From an uncultured Clostridia bacterium (GTDB lineage: Bacteria > Bacillota > Clostridia > TANB77 > CAG-508): a stretch of 64,000 bases of DNA. The notes under the pieces were generated by a model. The model made no database searches and was not told the origin of the DNA. It saw only the letters and a list, made by a program, of their open reading frames with translations. The position numbers and the translations under genes were made by a program. The stretch covers positions 30,655-94,654 of the forward strand of contig CALXAY010000001.1 of assembly GCA_944386415.1 (NCBI GenBank), written 5' to 3'. Positions 32,972 through 42,809 of the stretch are shown piece by piece. The stretch's first letter is position 1; every line of letters starts with the position of its first letter.

Positions 32972-33262
32972 ATGATTTATCTATTGATATTAATATATAT
33001 GTTATTACTTCCAGGAACAATTCTAATCATGTTATGCAAAATAATTAACGAACTGGAAGAAATAAAAAAAGAACCAAAACAAGAAAAAGCAAAAAGTATT
33101 TTAAGTAAAAGAAAACATACAAACATAAAAGCAAGTGATTATTCAAGTGTATTTACTAGTAGAAACAAAACTAGTAAAGCCTACGAAGAATATAAAACAA
33201 ATAAAGGGTTATACGAGCCAGTAACACCACACAAAGGTGTGAAAATAAAGAAGGAGGTATAA
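32972..33262 (+). CDS. Small membrane-anchored phage protein (96 aa)
   Basis: One N-terminal transmembrane helix (YLLILIYMLLLPGTILIML) is followed by a basic, disordered tail (KSILSKRKHTNIK). It lies between TerL and portal, with AGAAGGAG upstream. The role is unknown; other phages also carry a small protein at this spot. Confidence 0.55.
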   Translation: MIYLLILIYMLLLPGTILIMLCKIINELEEIKKEPKQEKAKSILSKRKHTNIKASDYSSVFTSRNKTSKAYEEYKTNKGLYEPVTPHKGVKIKKEV

Positions 33263-33272
33263 CTCTTTTATT

Positions 33273-35231
33273 ATGGAAGTAGAAAATAATAGTTATGATG
33301 AATTAATAAAAGAAAAGACAGCCAAGAAGCAAGCTATAATGAACGAGAAACAAATAAAACTTGCTGACCAATATCTTATGTGGTATAGACGTGCTTATTC
33401 TGATAAACAACGTTTAGGACTTCAAGAGAAATGGCAAGATACTGAAAAATACTGGGAGGGCGAGTTTGAATATGACAATGAAGAAGACCCAGCACCAAAT
33501 ACTAATATTACTAATTCTAGTGTAGAAGGGAAAACAGCTTTGCTTTGTGACCAGACTATTGCTATACAAGTAGACCCAAGAGAACCAGGAGATAGACCAT
33601 TTTGTAATATGGCTAGAACTCTAGCAGACTTTATAAAAGAACGTAACAAAATGTATAGAAAAATAGAAGTTCATGAAAGACGTAGAGAATTGTTTGGTAC
33701 TGGAATATTTAGAGTCTTATGGAATTTTGACAAATTAGATGGTAAAGGATTACCAGACATTGAGCCAATACACCCTAATCTATTATTTATAGACCCTGCA
33801 ATTACAGATGTTTACGACATACAAGACGCACAGTACATAATAGAAGCTAAATCAAAATCTTTATATAGTGCTTTTGTAGAATATGGAGACGAAAAAGCAG
33901 ACGCAATTATACCTAACTTAGACCCAGTACAAAACATTATTCAAAATAATGAAGAAGACCAATATGTACATCTAATGGTATGGACTAGATATAAAGAAGA
34001 TGGAAAATTAAAGTTAAGGCTTGTAGAGATGTCTGGCGATGGTGTAATTCTTAAAGATACTAAGGAAGAAGTAGAAAAATACAACAAGAAAAGAGAAGAA
34101 GAGGACGAAGAGAAATGGTTTGATTCTAAAGATAAAAAAGAAAAGAAAGACGAGAAATTAGAATTGTTTCCAAATGCTACATATCCTTACTTCTTAACAC
34201 CAGATATGCATAGAGAAAATACAGTATGGGGAAAAGCTAGTGCTGAACTAATTCTTCCAATTAGTGACCAGATAGACGAAATAGACGACAGCACATTAAG
34301 AAATGCAAGACTAACAGGTAACCCTATGGGAATAGTTGCTACAAGTTCTGGTATAGACCCAGAAAGAATAACAAACACGGCAGGACAAATGCTTACAACA
34401 AATGATATAAACGGCTTTAAATGGCTAAACCCACCAACTATGCCACAATACTTGTTAAATAGAAGAACTGAATTAATGAATAATGATAGACAAGTTGTAA
34501 CAAGATTTACAGACCAAATGATAGGAAAACAACAAAGTGGTGTTGATACGGCTACTGAAAGTTTAGCATTACAAAATTCTGGTAATGCAATGATAGAACA
34601 TAAGAAAGGATTACTTCAAGAAACTTTAGGAGAAGTTTTTGAATATGCTTTAGAGCTTGCATTACTAAACTGGAATACAACAATGTTATTTAGAATAACA
34701 GGAGATAATGGCGAAGACGATTTTGAAGAATTTAACCCAGACCAATTAAACCACGTACCAATTATGATAGAAGCGGATACAGATTATAGAAAAAAATATG
34801 AAGAAGAATGGAAAAAGAGAAATAAAGGAAAAGACATAAGCGAATTAGACCCAAACGAATACAAATATATGCAAGTAGAGAATGAAACAAGAAAAATACA
34901 ATATGACCTAAGTGTTTCTGTAGGAGCAGGATTGCCAAATAATAAAGCATATAGATATGCAATAGTAAGACAAATGCATGTAGATAAAGCACTTACAAAA
35001 CGTGAATACAGGAATTATATGATTAAAGCTTTAGGAATGAATATTCCAGAAATACCAGAAACAGATACAGAACAACAAGAGTTACAAATATTTGATGAAG
35101 AAAAAATAAAACAAATGCAACAACAAGTAATTGAGCAACAAAATGCACAAACTGGAATGAATGCTAATATAGAAGGTTTAACAGCTAATGGTAACCCAGC
35201 ACCAAGTCAAGTAAGGGGAGGAGTATTATAA
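33273..35231 (+). CDS. Portal protein (652 aa)
   Basis: It is the right size for, and lies in the place of, a podovirus portal. Typical features are the N-terminal RRAYSDKQRLGLQEKW segment, the charged insertion at about 270-290, PYFLTPDMHRENTVWGKASAELILPISDQIDEIDDS, and the long C-terminal helix rich in Gln. It forms the dodecameric ring through which DNA enters. The ribosome site AAGGAGGT is unusually far (about 14 bases) from the ATG. Confidence 0.85.
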   Translation: MEVENNSYDELIKEKTAKKQAIMNEKQIKLADQYLMWYRRAYSDKQRLGLQEKWQDTEKYWEGEFEYDNEEDPAPNTNITNSSVEGKTALLCDQTIAIQVDPREPGDRPFCNMARTLADFIKERNKMYRKIEVHERRRELFGTGIFRVLWNFDKLDGKGLPDIEPIHPNLLFIDPAITDVYDIQDAQYIIEAKSKSLYSAFVEYGDEKADAIIPNLDPVQNIIQNNEEDQYVHLMVWTRYKEDGKLKLRLVEMSGDGVILKDTKEEVEKYNKKREEEDEEKWFDSKDKKEKKDEKLELFPNATYPYFLTPDMHRENTVWGKASAELILPISDQIDEIDDSTLRNARLTGNPMGIVATSSGIDPERITNTAGQMLTTNDINGFKWLNPPTMPQYLLNRRTELMNNDRQVVTRFTDQMIGKQQSGVDTATESLALQNSGNAMIEHKKGLLQETLGEVFEYALELALLNWNTTMLFRITGDNGEDDFEEFNPDQLNHVPIMIEADTDYRKKYEEEWKKRNKGKDISELDPNEYKYMQVENETRKIQYDLSVSVGAGLPNNKAYRYAIVRQMHVDKALTKREYRNYMIKALGMNIPEIPETDTEQQELQIFDEEKIKQMQQQVIEQQNAQTGMNANIEGLTANGNPAPSQVRGGVL

Positions 35232-35612
35232 ATGATTTTAGAAAATAAAGAATACGAAATAAGAAGTTCTATAAAATGTGACTGTGGTCATGAATTTGAA
35301 GCAAGAGAAATGGAAGAACTAAAAAGAATAAATCAAGACGGCTTTTATGGAAATATTATTAAACATTATGGACATGCAACTTGTCCTAACTGTGGTAAAA
35401 AAGTAGTTCTTTTAATGAAACAACTAGGACAAACATATAAAGTAATTGATACCGCTTCTTTAAAAGAAGTACAAACAGCCATAAAAAGACCTGTGATAAA
35501 CGTAGACTCAAAAATAAATAACAGTAATGAATTTATATGTCTAACGTGCGGAAAGGTGTGTAAAAGCCAATTAGGACTTAACTCACATCTTAAAACACAT
35601 CAAAATAATTAG
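35232..35612 (+). CDS. Zinc ribbon plus C2H2 zinc-finger protein (126 aa)
   Basis: The N-terminal half has two zinc knuckles (CDCGHEFE and TCPNCGKKV). The last 25 residues form a classic C2H2 finger, C-x2-C-x12-H-x3-H (CLTCGKVCKSQLGL then NSHLKTH). This combination between portal and scaffold is uncommon. It could bind DNA or RNA during packaging, or regulate genes. It starts one base after the portal stop. Confidence 0.7.
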   Translation: MILENKEYEIRSSIKCDCGHEFEAREMEELKRINQDGFYGNIIKHYGHATCPNCGKKVVLLMKQLGQTYKVIDTASLKEVQTAIKRPVINVDSKINNSNEFICLTCGKVCKSQLGLNSHLKTHQNN

Positions 35613-35648
35613 TTATTAAATTTTTAAATATAAATTAGAGCAGAAAAG

Positions 35649-35725
35649 CTGGCTAAAAATCAAGAACAAAAATTAGAGGAGTAAACCTGGCTAAAAATCT
35701 TAGAGGATAAAACCTGGCTAAAAAT
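35649..35725 (+). repeat. Triple CTGGCTAAAAAT repeat in the scaffold leader
   Basis: The 12-mer occurs at 35649, 35687 and 35714. The last two copies are each preceded by TTAGAGGA and TAAA, giving a repeat unit of about 27 bases. The array lies between the zinc-finger gene and the scaffold ribosome site AAAGGAG. It may be a regulatory RNA or a slipped duplication. Confidence 0.7.
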
Positions 35726-35740
35726 AGAAAGGAGAACATT

Positions 35741-36514
35741 ATGGAAGATGAATTACAAGAAGGAATTGAACTAGAAACAGTTAATTCAAATGTAGGTGGA
35801 GAGGTTATTGATAATGATGTAGATAATAATATAGAAACTACACAAGAAAATAACCAAGGAACTAGCGAAGATGATAAAACAGCTAGTTTACAAAGAGGTT
35901 TAAATAAGGAAAGAGCTTTAAGAAAAGCAGCTGAAAAGAGAAACAAAGAATTTGAAGCTAGATTAGAAGCTTTAGAAAAAGCAAATCAAAAACAAGAAAA
36001 GAGTACTTATGAAACTTTAATTGAAGGTGGAATTGATGAAGAGGTTGCTAAATCTGTTAGTAAAGCTATTGATAGCAAGAGAACAGACACAAGTAAACTT
36101 GAAAAAGAAATTGCAGAACTAAAGTTTGACAATTCTCTGAAAGCTCTATCTAAAGAAGAAGGCTATGAAGATATTGAAGACTATGCCGATGAGATTAAAG
36201 ACCTAGTCGACAAGGGATTAACTATCGAGCAAAGCTATCATGCAGTTGCTTATGATAAACCTCATACACAAAATACAAAAAGTGAAATGCAAAGGAAGTT
36301 GGAAGTAAAAATGCAAAACAATAATGCTAGAAGAGAGATATTACAAAACGCAAACAACAATTCTGGTGCAGCTAATAATTCTAAAACAATAAAATTAACA
36401 GTAGCTGAAAAAGAAGCCGCAGCAGCGGCTGGCATGACTCCAGAGGATTATGCAGCACTAAGAGATATGGAAGATATAAATCAATATAATAGTTATAAGA
36501 GTAGGAAAAAATAA
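35741..36514 (+). CDS. Scaffolding protein (257 aa)
   Basis: A highly acidic N-terminus, a long coiled coil (residues about 60-135, EKRNKEFEARLEALEKANQKQEK) and a short C-terminal part (TVAEKEAAAAAGMTPEDYAALRDMEDINQYN), which in relatives contacts the coat protein. It sits directly before the coat gene. It would guide prohead assembly and leave before maturation. Confidence 0.75.
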   Translation: MEDELQEGIELETVNSNVGGEVIDNDVDNNIETTQENNQGTSEDDKTASLQRGLNKERALRKAAEKRNKEFEARLEALEKANQKQEKSTYETLIEGGIDEEVAKSVSKAIDSKRTDTSKLEKEIAELKFDNSLKALSKEEGYEDIEDYADEIKDLVDKGLTIEQSYHAVAYDKPHTQNTKSEMQRKLEVKMQNNNARREILQNANNNSGAANNSKTIKLTVAEKEAAAAAGMTPEDYAALRDMEDINQYNSYKSRKK

Positions 36515-36526
36515 TTAATGTTCTTT

Positions 36527-36557
36527 ATTATTTGAAGCACAAAAAAATTCAAATAAT
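36527..36557 (+). promoter_or_regulatory. 10-bp stem-loop in the coat-gene leader
   Basis: ATTATTTGAA pairs perfectly with TTCAAATAAT, ending 2 bases before the ribosome site AGGAGAG of the coat gene. No T tail follows. It may protect the coat mRNA 5' end or reduce read-through from the scaffold gene. Confidence 0.55.
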
Positions 36558-36572
36558 AAGGAGAGATGAAAA

Positions 36573-37784
36573 ATGCTAGATATTATGACAAGAAATGATT
36601 TTGGTGCTTTACTTACACCAATTCATAAAAAAATATTCTTTGATTCATACAATGAAGTAGAGAAAAAATATCCATTATTCTTTAAAGTGGATACAATGAC
36701 TAAGAAAGACCAAACATACCCACATTTAGGAGCTTTTGGTCTATGGTCTCAAAACCAAGAAGGAAATAGCTTCAATGAGAGTGACTTCGAGCAAGGAGAA
36801 ATCGCAAGCTTCGAAGCTAAACGTTTTGATAATTCTTATAGAGTTACATGGGAATTAATGCAAGACGACCAATATGGAGTAATGAGAGGTATTGGTAAAG
36901 GTGGTTCTGCCCAAGGACTTGGACGTTCTTTAAGAGCTACAGAGGAAACAAGTGCAGCTAATGTTATTAAAAATGGATTTACTAATGTTGGATACGATGG
37001 TAAACCACTATTTGCTACAGACCACCCACTAATTTCAAGTTCTGCTAAAGTTAGTAACGTACTTAACTTACCTCTTACAGACGAAAACTTAAAGAAAGCT
37101 TTAACAATGATGAGTACACAAGTTGACGAAGCTGATGTATTCATTGCAGCTTCTGCTAAACAATTAGTAGTATGTCCTGAATTAGAGTTCCAAGCTAAAG
37201 CAATTGTAAATTCTATTTTACAATCTGGAACAGACTACAACGACGTAAACACAGTTCCAAACTTAAAAATTGTTGTTGACCCATACTTATCAGACCCAAC
37301 AGGAGCAACAAGAATATGGTTCATTCAAGATACAACAATTGATAACCTATTATTCTTAAGAAGAGAAGCTCCAATATTCGACTCTGAGAGATTAGAAGGA
37401 AAAATGGACTATAGAATGTTTGGATACACAAGATACGACGTTGGTTACTGCGATTGGAGAGGACTTGTTGGTTCTAAAGGTACTCAAGAAGAAATTGTAG
37501 TTCCTGGAGTACTTGGAACATTAACAATTCAAGTAGCAGCAGGTAGCGACGCAACTCATACTAAAGTAACAAGTGTAACAGGTCAAGGTACAGGAACACT
37601 TAAATACAAAGTAGGAGCAGACGTTACAAAACCATCTCTAAACGACGCAGATACAGGATATACAGCTTTAACACAAAACACAGATATTACTGTAACTAGT
37701 GGAGATAAAATCGTAGTTGTAGAGTCTGTAGAAGGAAAGATTAAAAAATCAAGTGAAGTAACTAACGTAGTTGTTGGTGCTTAA
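36573..37784 (+). CDS. Major capsid (coat) protein (403 aa)
   Basis: It follows scaffold and precedes a terminator. Residues 1-300 have the layout of a Mu gpT-like, HK97-fold coat (DFGALLTPIHKKIFFDSYNE, LFFKVDTMTKKDQTYPHLGAFG, KPLFATDHPL, FDSERLEGKMDYRMFGYTRYDVGYCDWRG). The last 100 residues are a beta-rich extra domain, perhaps Ig-like, that could decorate the capsid surface. The codons are more C-ending than in the neighbours, as expected for a very abundant protein. Confidence 0.85.
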   Translation: MLDIMTRNDFGALLTPIHKKIFFDSYNEVEKKYPLFFKVDTMTKKDQTYPHLGAFGLWSQNQEGNSFNESDFEQGEIASFEAKRFDNSYRVTWELMQDDQYGVMRGIGKGGSAQGLGRSLRATEETSAANVIKNGFTNVGYDGKPLFATDHPLISSSAKVSNVLNLPLTDENLKKALTMMSTQVDEADVFIAASAKQLVVCPELEFQAKAIVNSILQSGTDYNDVNTVPNLKIVVDPYLSDPTGATRIWFIQDTTIDNLLFLRREAPIFDSERLEGKMDYRMFGYTRYDVGYCDWRGLVGSKGTQEEIVVPGVLGTLTIQVAAGSDATHTKVTSVTGQGTGTLKYKVGADVTKPSLNDADTGYTALTQNTDITVTSGDKIVVVESVEGKIKKSSEVTNVVVGA

Positions 37785-37797
37785 TTATAACAACCAT

Positions 37798-37832
37798 AGG
37801 GAAGCAATTAGCAATAGTTGTTTCCCTTTTTT
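37798..37832 (+). terminator. Terminator after the coat gene
   Basis: AGGGAAGCAATT pairs with AGTTGTTTCCCT (12 bp, two wobbles), then TTTTTT. It probably lets some transcripts stop after the coat gene, raising coat over tail protein. Confidence 0.85.
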
Positions 37833-37852
37833 AAAAGAAAGGAGCAAGAAAA

Positions 37853-40042
37853 ATGTCAAGAGTAAGTGAACAAATAAGTAAATCAAATGCAACATCACAA
37901 GGAAGAACAGACGCAAATCTAGCTAATGACGCATTGCATTTAGGTGGTATTGAAGCTAACGATTATGCAACTAAACAATGGGTACAAGACTACCATGATG
38001 GCAAAGAAAATGCTTTAAAACAATATATAGATAGTCAAGACGCAAACGTGTTACAACAAGCTAAAGAGTACGCTAATTCTCAAATTAGAAATCAAGATTT
38101 TTCTAATTTTGCAGAAATAGGAGATTTACAAGCTTTAAATACCAATTTAAGTTCGCAAATAACACAAGGATTAACAGAACAAAAGAATTATACAGATAGT
38201 AAAACACAAGCAATAGTAGATGATGTAAATGCAAACTTCCAAGATGTAAATGGAGCTATTAGTACATTAAATGGAAATGTAAACAACCTTTTTCAATCTG
38301 TCAGTAATGGAAAGAGTGCCATAGCAGAGGCTATTACTGACAAAGGAGTACCAACCTCTGCAAATGATAGTTACTCAACAATGGCAGGAAATATTAGAGC
38401 AATTCCAACTGGTGGTGGAAGTGGAACAGACCCAAACTATGTAAACACATCAGACGCAGATGCAATACCAGAAGATATAAAAGTAGGTAAGACAGCTTAT
38501 GCTAAAGGTCAAAAAATAATAGGAACATATATTCCAGATAATACGCCTATAGTTGGTATAGATACAAGTGATGCAACGGCTACATCAGGGGATATTATGT
38601 ATGGTAAAACAGCGTATGCTAAAGGAATAAAACTAGTAGGTACTTTACTACAAGGTGATATAGAGGAAATATATGGATTAAGTATAGATGCCATAGCACC
38701 AAAATATTTAACAGAAAATAAAACGGACTTAGATACACAAAATCCTATAACAGAAGAATTAATAGCTTATTCAAAAGACTTGACTTATGTAGTAAGACTG
38801 GTACATATAGGCGATGATACATCTACTAAATATATCGAAAGCTTTAGTATTAATGATGATGGATATAGTATTATAGAAAATGTAGGTGGCTCAGGAAGTG
38901 CGACAATATTAAAATATAGATACACAATGGAAGAGTTAGGAATACCAGCAGATGAAACAATTAGTAGTATAGCTTTTGGTGCAAGAGGAATAGATGGCTC
39001 ACAAAATAAATGTAGATTATTTATATCAACAGTTAAAAAAGTTGAAAGCAACTATGTTTGTATGGTGTATGCCTATACATATAATTTGCATAATAACGGA
39101 GAAATAAAAACAGAAACTATCAAAAGCTTTGAGATTTTAAATGAACAAAGAAGCGGTCTTGATACTTATCTTGTTACACCAAACTTGGATATGAATAGAT
39201 TTGTAGTATTAACTACAGGTGGAAAATATAATGGGTCAGCATATATAATTAGTTGTAAATGCATGCCTGTTACTGGTGATGTGGGGGAAATTGTATCAAA
39301 AGTTACAAAAAAAATAGACCTTAGCGATGCTTATTATAGTGTTACTTTCTCTAGTAAATTATCAGCAAATTATAAATTTACAACAAATGATAAATATATA
39401 GTATATTGTGGTGCACAATTAAGTACAGTTAATTACTGTATGTATATTGAATTTGATAGTCAATATAATGTTGTTAATAGTCATGTACGAGATATGACTT
39501 ATATGTATAACAATATAGTTGGTACAGATTTATTTATAACATATTCTACTAATACTATTAATTCATTACACGATATACAAATTGCAAGTTTTGCTTCAAC
39601 AAGTGTCAATACTATAAAAACAATAAAAACTAATTCCAGCTATTGGACAATAGGGTATGCATTAGCAACAAATGATGTAGTAATTTTATTTAGAAAAAGT
39701 ACTAGTGGTGTTTATGGAATAGAAATATATAATATTGATATTACAACTGTAGAAGATGGAGCAACAATAACACCAGACGCTATAATAACAACTAGTGCAT
39801 ACTGGAGTGTAAAAGATTTTACAAATAATTTAACAACTATATTTTATAGAGATATTAATGGTAAATTACTTAAATTAAATATGACAGAAGATATGCAAAA
39901 TGTAATAGGTGTTAGATATAAAGATAAAGTATTCTATCGTTTAGATTATAATAGTTTAACAGCAACGCAAGCAGATGTAGTAGCAGGAAAAACATTTATA
40001 GGAAATAATGGTATGTTAGAGACAGGAACTCTGGAGGTGTAA
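37853..40042 (+). CDS. Tail appendage/fibre-like protein (729 aa)
   Basis: The N-terminus (residues 1-130) is a helical/coiled-coil connector with a typical fibre motif (LGGIEANDYATKQWVQ). Three short repeats follow the pattern D-I-x-x-GKTAYAKG-x-x-x-x-GT (about 203-232, 241-266 and at the C-terminus). The central 400 residues are beta-rich and may form a beta-solenoid or propeller. It probably binds the host surface or links such proteins to the tail. Confidence 0.65.
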   Translation: MSRVSEQISKSNATSQGRTDANLANDALHLGGIEANDYATKQWVQDYHDGKENALKQYIDSQDANVLQQAKEYANSQIRNQDFSNFAEIGDLQALNTNLSSQITQGLTEQKNYTDSKTQAIVDDVNANFQDVNGAISTLNGNVNNLFQSVSNGKSAIAEAITDKGVPTSANDSYSTMAGNIRAIPTGGGSGTDPNYVNTSDADAIPEDIKVGKTAYAKGQKIIGTYIPDNTPIVGIDTSDATATSGDIMYGKTAYAKGIKLVGTLLQGDIEEIYGLSIDAIAPKYLTENKTDLDTQNPITEELIAYSKDLTYVVRLVHIGDDTSTKYIESFSINDDGYSIIENVGGSGSATILKYRYTMEELGIPADETISSIAFGARGIDGSQNKCRLFISTVKKVESNYVCMVYAYTYNLHNNGEIKTETIKSFEILNEQRSGLDTYLVTPNLDMNRFVVLTTGGKYNGSAYIISCKCMPVTGDVGEIVSKVTKKIDLSDAYYSVTFSSKLSANYKFTTNDKYIVYCGAQLSTVNYCMYIEFDSQYNVVNSHVRDMTYMYNNIVGTDLFITYSTNTINSLHDIQIASFASTSVNTIKTIKTNSSYWTIGYALATNDVVILFRKSTSGVYGIEIYNIDITTVEDGATITPDAIITTSAYWSVKDFTNNLTTIFYRDINGKLLKLNMTEDMQNVIGVRYKDKVFYRLDYNSLTATQADVVAGKTFIGNNGMLETGTLEV

Positions 40043-40047
40043 TAAAA

Positions 40048-40593
40048 ATGATAAATGAGATAAAAATGCAAGAACTAAAAGACATGTTCTTTTATACATT
40101 TGGAATAGTACCGCTTCAAAACTACAATGTAGTAGGAGATGGAATAACAGATAATAGACTAGGAATACAACAAGCTATATATGACGCAATAGAAAATAAA
40201 GTAAAATATATATTTGTACCTAAAGGTAATTACTATTATTCTGGTCAATTGTTTAAAACAGATGAAGTAATATTCTTAGGTAACAGTGTAGACACACAAA
40301 TACAAGGAATAGATATAAGACAATTTCCAGACTTATGGAAAGAAGCACAATCAACTACGCCAGCATTAGTTCCTATAGGTGGAGTAATTTTATATGCTGG
40401 AAAGAAAAACTTGTCTGTGGCTTATTTAGAGTGCAATGGGCAAGCAGTAAATACAACTGACTACTTAAGCTTATATGAAACTTTAAATAATGTTAGTGTA
40501 GATGAGGACACAGAAGAATTACCAGAAACATTTAACGTACCTAATCTTACTACAGGTCAAGAAGGTACAAAATACATAATTAGAGCTAAATAG
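40048..40593 (+). CDS. Pectate-lyase-like plus tail-collar protein (181 aa)
   Basis: Residues about 20-95 resemble the start of a pectate-lyase-3 type beta-helix (NVVGDGITDNRLGIQQAIYDAI, YIFVPKGNYYYSG). Residues about 112-181 match the phage tail collar domain (PIGGVILYAGKKN ... LECNGQAVNTTDYLSLYETL ... FNVPNLT ... YIIRAK). It is a small composite tail protein, probably a distal adhesin part. Confidence 0.7.
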   Translation: MINEIKMQELKDMFFYTFGIVPLQNYNVVGDGITDNRLGIQQAIYDAIENKVKYIFVPKGNYYYSGQLFKTDEVIFLGNSVDTQIQGIDIRQFPDLWKEAQSTTPALVPIGGVILYAGKKNLSVAYLECNGQAVNTTDYLSLYETLNNVSVDEDTEELPETFNVPNLTTGQEGTKYIIRAK

Positions 40594-40611
40594 GGAAGGA
40601 GGAAATATTAA

Positions 40612-41271
40612 ATGGCAATAATGAGTAGAACAACAGCTAAGCAAGTTCTAGATGATATACAAACAAGACTTCCACATGAATATAGTCAAGAGAGTTTATT
40701 TCTTTGGATTAATGAAAGTATGAAAAAAATATATAGAGATTTAGCAATACAGAGTCAATATAGCTTTACAACCAGAGCAGGAGAAGAACTTTACTCTCTA
40801 CCTGATGACTGTAGTATAGACATGATTAGTCATGTAACAAGAAGTGAAAAAGCTAGAAGTCAAGATAATCCTTATGACTGGGGAGGCTTTACAGAATTAA
40901 GAAGTTACCTACCTGAAGAGAATATGACAGTTGACGGATATTTCGATGGTAGAGAAGGACTACTTGGTTTATACCCTTGTCCTAAAGATGTAAGAAAGAT
41001 AGATGTTTATTATTGGAAAAAGCCAGATATGATAACTAAAGAGACAGATTTTATACAGCTAAATGATAATTATATAGACTTAGTTAAATACAACGTAATG
41101 TCTATTATAGCAATGAGCGGACATAATCCAGATATAGAACTAGCTAATGAATATATTCTTTTATATAACAACTTAGTTACACAAGCAAATGAAGCAAAGA
41201 ATGAGCAACAGCAAAGATATCCAGTAATTAGAGATATAACCAAACGTAATAGAAGGAGGAGAAGGCTATAA
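40612..41271 (+). CDS. P22 gp4-like tail adaptor (219 aa)
   Basis: The pattern TTAKQVLDDIQTRLPHEYSQESLFLWINESMKKIYRDL, then YSLPDDCSIDMISHVTR and YYWKKPDMI, is that of the gp4-like head-to-tail adaptors of podoviruses. A basic tail ends the protein (KRNRRRRRL). It would bind the portal and plug the packaged DNA. It overlaps the next start (TAATG). Confidence 0.7.
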   Translation: MAIMSRTTAKQVLDDIQTRLPHEYSQESLFLWINESMKKIYRDLAIQSQYSFTTRAGEELYSLPDDCSIDMISHVTRSEKARSQDNPYDWGGFTELRSYLPEENMTVDGYFDGREGLLGLYPCPKDVRKIDVYYWKKPDMITKETDFIQLNDNYIDLVKYNVMSIIAMSGHNPDIELANEYILLYNNLVTQANEAKNEQQQRYPVIRDITKRNRRRRRL

Positions 41272-42809
41272 TGCAAAAGTTACCTTATTTGAACAATGTA
41301 AATTACAAAAGCAATAATCAAATAAATTACTTAGCTGGTGGAATAAGCAATATCTATCCTCCTGAAAACATACAAGATGATGAAGTTCAAGATATGTATA
41401 ACATGTGTTTAGATAACTACCCAGCAATTCGTACGAGAATAGGTAGAACAATGATGAGAAATCCTGGTTTAAAAGGAGAGAAAATAAAATACTTTGGAGT
41501 TGCTGGTGTAAAATATCTATTTTATATACAAGGAACTCAGTTAAAGGATATGGACGGAACAGTAATATCAGAAGGAATAACTGGGACTAAGTTTAATCAT
41601 GTATATTATGCAGATGGTAATCAAGAATACATGATTTTATATGGAGAAGGTGTAACAGCAACAAGACATAAGCTTCCTTTATCTCCTGTTAATACACCAG
41701 AGATAGTACCGCTTCCAAGTGAATGTGATAAGTTTGAACACATGTGCTATCACAAAAATAGAATGATAGCAAGTAATGGAAATATGTTATATTTTAGTGC
41801 TTTGCAAAATCCAATGGACTGGGCTACTACAGAAGATAGTAGAGTTGATAGAGTAGAAAACTGTAATCAAATAACGGGGCTAGTTAGTTTTGATGATAAA
41901 TTAATTGTTTTTTCTCAAAAGAATATGCACTTGTATTATGGAAGTAATGTAATTGCAGGAGAAACAAATAGTTATACTTGTGTAACCTTAGACAATAATA
42001 TAGGGTGTTATGACCAATGCACTATAAAAGTACATAATTCTTATTTATATTGGCTATATGGTCGTTCTATCTATGAATATGATGGTAGTACGATTAGAAC
42101 TATTGATAGAGCAGAGAGTAATAACGGTATGACTGGTGGAATAAGAGAGTTTTTAGAAGGAATAACAATAAATGAAGCAAAGAATGTATCTGTTGCAGGA
42201 AGTGAAGATAAAGTATATTTCTGGTTTCCAGATTATAAATACTTTCTTATCTTTGACCAAAGACTTAGAAAATGGACTAAAGAGTTACAACCAGATAATG
42301 TAACTGATGAACTTTATTATACAACAATATGTGATAGCTATGCAGATTTAAACTTTTCTCAAACACCTCAACCAGTATATGCTTTAACAGCAAATGGAAC
42401 CATCTATGAACTAACAGGTGGAAGAAAAGACGGAACTGAATATATTCGTACATATGGGGAAGACGAATTTACAGATGAAGAAGACATAGTCTATAAAGAA
42501 CAAATACCATTTTATTTAAAAACAAAAGAATTTAAAAATGGAGTAATAAGTAAAAAGATACAACTAAGCAAGATATGGTTTTTCTACGATTTAGCAGAAA
42601 ATAGTAAAGTAGATATCAAAATACTTGCAGACAATGGTAAGAAAGTACATTTAATAGAAAATGCTTTAAAACCAGGTAATAATATGACAGAAGCAATATT
42701 AGTTCCAAATGATATGCAAAATGTAAATTCCTATACTTTTGAAATAAGAGGATATGGAGATTTTAGATTAAGAGCAATGGAAAGAGTAGATAGGACAAAC
42801 CCTAGATAA
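41271..42809 (+). CDS. P22 gp10-like tail/DNA-stabilisation protein (512 aa)
   Basis: It starts within the adaptor stop. It is beta-rich, with repeats such as KIKYFGVAGVKYLFYIQGTQL, ALQNPMDWATTEDSRVDRVENCNQITGL and DDKLIVFSQKNMHLYYGS. The layout (portal - adaptor - this - internal proteins) and size fit the tail hub/stabilisation protein of short-tailed phages. Confidence 0.7.
   Translation: MQKLPYLNNVNYKSNNQINYLAGGISNIYPPENIQDDEVQDMYNMCLDNYPAIRTRIGRTMMRNPGLKGEKIKYFGVAGVKYLFYIQGTQLKDMDGTVISEGITGTKFNHVYYADGNQEYMILYGEGVTATRHKLPLSPVNTPEIVPLPSECDKFEHMCYHKNRMIASNGNMLYFSALQNPMDWATTEDSRVDRVENCNQITGLVSFDDKLIVFSQKNMHLYYGSNVIAGETNSYTCVTLDNNIGCYDQCTIKVHNSYLYWLYGRSIYEYDGSTIRTIDRAESNNGMTGGIREFLEGITINEAKNVSVAGSEDKVYFWFPDYKYFLIFDQRLRKWTKELQPDNVTDELYYTTICDSYADLNFSQTPQPVYALTANGTIYELTGGRKDGTEYIRTYGEDEFTDEEDIVYKEQIPFYLKTKEFKNGVISKKIQLSKIWFFYDLAENSKVDIKILADNGKKVHLIENALKPGNNMTEAILVPNDMQNVNSYTFEIRGYGDFRLRAMERVDRTNPR

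Noticed and set aside
35649-35725. CRISPR array
   Set aside because: There are only three 12-base repeats with unequal spacing (38 and 27 bases), no longer repeat, no leader and no cas genes.
37853-40042. Diversity-generating retroelement acting on the tail appendage gene
   Set aside because: No reverse transcriptase and no template/variable repeat pair was seen; the internal similarity is a short protein repeat.
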